Positions 12,255-14,645 of a stretch of DNA of 14,645 bases are shown in pieces (within the stretch, counting starts at the first letter, position 1; the number at the start of each line of letters is the position of its first letter). The translations under genes and the position numbers were made by a program. This stretch comes from an uncultured Atopobium sp. (GTDB taxonomy: Bacteria; Actinomycetota; Coriobacteriia; Coriobacteriales; Atopobiaceae), in assembly GCA_946647055.1 (NCBI GenBank), contig CAMPCT010000033.1, forward strand, positions 1 through 14,645, written 5' to 3'. A model generated the notes under the pieces. The model searched no databases, was not told the DNA's origin, and saw only the letters and a list, made by a program, of their open reading frames with translations.

Positions 12255-14006
12255 ATGAACGCCGAGGAGATCGTCGAGCTCATCCTCAAGGCCGCGCGCG
12301 AGAGCCGCGTGTTCAGCGGCGACGTGTACCGTGACGAGCCCATCATCCGCACCGGCAGGCAGGCATATGGGGGCAAGGCCGCTCGCCAGCCTGCGGCGGA
12401 GCGCACCAGGATCCCCCGGGTCCAGCGGCCAGAACAACACCCCCGCCCGCGCGAGGGCCTGCCCATCTGGTCGTTCGCCCGCGACCTCGCCGAGGCGGCC
12501 ACCGAGGTGGTGACGCCCGTCCCCGAGCCCATCGCACGCATGCGTGACCTTGCCCGCAGGCGGGGGAGGGGCGCGTTCGCCTATGCGAGCCCCCAGCTCT
12601 TCTACGAGCAGGCCCGCCTCATGGAGAACTATGCCGACGACTTCCCCTACGAGGGCGACTTCAGCAAGTACTACCCCACGTACGAGGACATGACCAACAC
12701 GCAGCTCCGCGGGTACTTCACGTGGCGGGCGCGCCTGCGCGCGGGCGAGGCACCCGCGGCCCCGCTGTCGTTCCTCTTCGTGCACATCTACGAGTTGCTC
12801 TGTGGCGTGGGCGTCGCGGGGCCCGAGGAGGGCCTGGCGGAGCTCGTGCGGCTGCGCGAGTCGTATGGGCCCCGGCCCGGCAACGAGGCCCTCGTATCCT
12901 ACCTCGCCATCTGGATCCCCGACTACGTCGCCTATCACGGCCTCGACCAGTCCCTGCTCGACCTTGCGGGAGCCACGTCCCCGCTCGAGCATGCCATCGC
13001 GGTCCTTGACGCGGCGGAGAAGGCGCTGCTCTCAAGCGCGAGCCCTGGCATGTGGGACGAGTCGCTCCCAGGCATCCCCTCCCGTGCCGACCTCACCCTC
13101 GCCCTTGCAACGGCGTCGCGCTACCGGCTCGACCGCTCGCGCGCCTTTGGCGCGTGGCGCGACGAGCTGGACGAGTGCTGCTCCACCGTGTTCGCCCGTC
13201 TGGTCGACCACTGCCGTCGCCGTCGCAAGCGTGGCTTCGTTGACGGCCTCTTTGGCCAGGCGGAGGCCGTGCCCTATGTCATCTTCCGCTCGGCGGTCTT
13301 CTTTGACCCCAGGCCCCACGAGGACTGCGTGGTGAGCCTTGGGGAGCGTGGGTCGCTCGCGTGCCGCTCCGGCCGCTGGACGCGCCTGCGCCCGCACGCC
13401 TCCCCCAACGCAAGCGCCGAGCTGGGCGACATCCTCCACGAGGTCGACCGCGTCCTCCGCCTGCACAAGGGTGGCCTTCCCGAGCTCAAGGCCCGGGGCG
13501 TGCCCAAGTACGTCCATGCGATCGTCGAGGAGGAGGTCGGGTCGTGCCTCGCTCGCCGGGCTGCCGTGGAGGCCGCGCAGGTGCACATCGACCGCACGGC
13601 GCTGGTGGGCATTCGCGCCGCCGCATCGCGCACGCGCGAGGCCTTGCTCGTCGACGAGGAGCGTGACGACGCACCGGAGCCGCTGCCCGTGCCGCAGGTC
13701 GAGCCCGAGCTGCCCGAGCGGTTTGTGTCCCCCGGCGCCACGAGCATCGAAGGCGAGCCTCCAGCCGCTCCTGCCACCTCCCTGCCCGGGCTCTCGTCCG
13801 AGGACCTCGCGTTCCTTCGCGACCTGCTCGACGGGAGGCTCGACGAGGAGGCCCTTCGCGGGTACGGCATCAAGGCCTCGCTCTTTGCCGACCACATCAA
13901 CGAGGCCCTCCTCGACGAGGTGGGTGACACCGTGATCGAGTTCGACGGGGACGTCCCGCGCCTTGTCGAGGACTACGAGGAAGACGTGAGAAAGGCACTC
14001 GGATGA
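12255..14006 (+). CDS. TerB_N/TerB_C domain protein
   Basis: The 583-residue cytoplasmic protein matches the TerB_N pattern in its first half: DFSKYYPTYEDMTNTQLRGY (about 135-154), then a WRARLRAG turn and SFLFVHIYELLCGVGV (about 172-187). Its last 75 residues match the TerB_C pattern (LSSEDLAFLRDLLDGR, then FADHINEALLDEVGDTVIE and a final acidic helix). I see no clear central metal-binding TerB domain; the middle (about 320-510) is unassigned. The first 80 residues are basic, Pro/Arg-rich and probably disordered. Comparative genomics (Anantharaman, Iyer and Aravind) linked TerB_N/TerB_C proteins with ATPases and helicases in proposed DNA-processing stress systems. ATG 12255 has GGGAGG (12241-12246) 8 bases upstream. 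GTG 12246 lies inside that ribosome binding site and is unlikely. The stop overlaps the next start (ATGA). Confidence 0.8.
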   Translation: MNAEEIVELILKAARESRVFSGDVYRDEPIIRTGRQAYGGKAARQPAAERTRIPRVQRPEQHPRPREGLPIWSFARDLAEAATEVVTPVPEPIARMRDLARRRGRGAFAYASPQLFYEQARLMENYADDFPYEGDFSKYYPTYEDMTNTQLRGYFTWRARLRAGEAPAAPLSFLFVHIYELLCGVGVAGPEEGLAELVRLRESYGPRPGNEALVSYLAIWIPDYVAYHGLDQSLLDLAGATSPLEHAIAVLDAAEKALLSSASPGMWDESLPGIPSRADLTLALATASRYRLDRSRAFGAWRDELDECCSTVFARLVDHCRRRRKRGFVDGLFGQAEAVPYVIFRSAVFFDPRPHEDCVVSLGERGSLACRSGRWTRLRPHASPNASAELGDILHEVDRVLRLHKGGLPELKARGVPKYVHAIVEEEVGSCLARRAAVEAAQVHIDRTALVGIRAAASRTREALLVDEERDDAPEPLPVPQVEPELPERFVSPGATSIEGEPPAAPATSLPGLSSEDLAFLRDLLDGRLDEEALRGYGIKASLFADHINEALLDEVGDTVIEFDGDVPRLVEDYEEDVRKALG

Positions 14007-14645
14007 CGGACGAGACAACAAGGCCCAAGGTACCCCGGCGCATCGCGACGGTGCTCGTCAACTCCCTCAAGGGCGGGGTCGTGCCCCGCGTGGGGCTTCC
14101 CTACATCACCGTGGGCCGCGAGGCAGAGATCGCGGCGCTCCTGCGCGACCTCGAGATCGTGGCCGACGGAGGCGCCTCGTTCCGCTTCGTCGTGGGAAAG
14201 TACGGCAGCGGCAAGAGCTTCCTGCTCCAGACCATCCGCAACCACGCGATGGGCAAGAACTTCGTGGTGGCGGATGCGGACCTCTCGCCCGAGCGTCGCC
14301 TGCAGGGCACCAAGGGCCAGGGGTTGGCAACCTACCGCGAGCTCATCTCCAACCTCTCCACCAAGACGCGTCCCGAGGGCGGTGCCCTCACCCTCGTCCT
14401 CGACCGCTGGATCTCGAACGTCCAGCAGGAGGTGGTGGCAGAGGGCACCGCGCCCGAGGACCCGGCCTTCGCCTCCCTGGTCGAGCAGCGCATCCACGCC
14501 GTCATCAGCGACCTCCAGGAGATGGTCCACGGCTTCGACTTCGCCCGGCTCCTCTCGCTGTACTTCCGCGCCTACCTCGACGGTGACGACGAGGCCAAGG
14601 GCAACGTGGTCAAGTGGTTCCGCGGCGAGTACCGCACCAAGGCCG
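14003..14645 (+). CDS. DUF2791/BrxD-like P-loop ATPase, cut by window end
   Basis: This frame is open from ATG 14003 to the window end (214 complete codons) and is 3'-partial. It begins with about 25 basic residues, then VPRVGLPYITVGREAEI, the Walker A VGKYGSGKS (P-loop GKYGSGKS at 65-72), and conserved stretches VVADADLSPERRL, GTKGQGLATYRELISNLSTK and ALTLVLDRWI. These fit the DUF2791 family (BREX system ATP-binding domain, BrxD-like), AAA+/P-loop ATPases normally near 430-450 residues, so about half is visible. BrxD proteins are encoded with an Lhr-like helicase (BrxHI) in some BREX loci. The same ATPase also occurs beside TerB_N/TerB_C genes outside BREX. The ATGA overlap implies coupled translation with the TerB-like protein and a shared complex. 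A helicase or nuclease gene would be expected to the right. Confidence 0.85.
   Translation, partial: MTDETTRPKVPRRIATVLVNSLKGGVVPRVGLPYITVGREAEIAALLRDLEIVADGGASFRFVVGKYGSGKSFLLQTIRNHAMGKNFVVADADLSPERRLQGTKGQGLATYRELISNLSTKTRPEGGALTLVLDRWISNVQQEVVAEGTAPEDPAFASLVEQRIHAVISDLQEMVHGFDFARLLSLYFRAYLDGDDEAKGNVVKWFRGEYRTKA

Noticed and set aside
11057..12541. 494-residue minus-strand frame
   Set aside because: It spans three + strand units and a promoter region. Its translation has no domain, while the + strand frames carry DUF192, zinc-ribbon/FHA and TerB_N signatures.
13032..14021. 329-residue minus-strand frame
   Set aside because: It mirrors the TerB-like gene; no supporting motif or start signal.
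1..14645. CRISPR arrays, tRNA/rRNA genes, insertion sequences
   Set aside because: No regularly spaced repeats with spacers, no tRNA-like cloverleaf or rRNA core sequence, and no transposase-like reading frame was seen.

Overview
The window is very GC-rich DNA (about two thirds G+C by eye). Its genes are packed tightly, all on the + strand, and many neighbours overlap by four bases (ATGA). Gene content, the RsgA sequence and the form of the Tad pilus cluster suggest a high-GC Gram-positive actinobacterium, most like the Coriobacteriia (Olsenella/Atopobium relatives). That placement is inference from style, not from a search.

Left edge (19-2058). A complete rsgA gene (ribosome-assembly GTPase) comes first. 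A short AT-richer regulatory stretch follows, holding a good sigma-70-type promoter and four copies of an 8-bp motif spaced exactly 10 bp apart. These precede a 70-residue RelB/DinJ-like ribbon-helix-helix protein. No recognisable toxin follows. Instead an overlapping 47-residue hydrophobic ORF with a strong ribosome binding site is present, then a strong GC hairpin and about 270 bases of leader before the next operon.

Middle (2059-12139). This is a Tad/Flp type IVb pilus operon of the monoderm kind: CpaB/RcpC-like SAF protein, TadZ/CpaE-like ATPase, TadA/CpaF secretion ATPase, TadB, a short TadC, the major Flp pilin, an unrecognised single-pass membrane protein, a second Flp-like pilin, a TadE-like pseudopilin, a 692-residue cysteine-containing TadG-like surface protein, and a TadE/F-like pseudopilin. 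Two accessory genes close the operon: a DUF192 protein and a zinc-ribbon plus FHA protein. The ATPase and platform genes build the machine, the small pilin-like genes supply its subunits, and the FHA protein could tie it to Ser/Thr phosphorylation. No prepilin peptidase (TadV) is in the window.

Right edge (12140-14645). A new transcription unit starts with a TerB_N/TerB_C protein whose stop overlaps the start of a P-loop ATPase of the DUF2791 (BREX BrxD-like) family, cut by the window end. TerB_N/TerB_C proteins linked to such ATPases and helicases have been proposed to form DNA-processing, stress or anti-phage systems. The control region of this unit is unusual. A LexA/SOS-box-like sequence overlaps the probable start site. 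A near-perfect 18-bp inverted repeat flanks the promoter, and its right arm contains the Shine-Dalgarno sequence. Transcripts reading through from the pilus operon could therefore be untranslatable while transcripts from the internal promoter are not. This unit is the best candidate for an undescribed system here.
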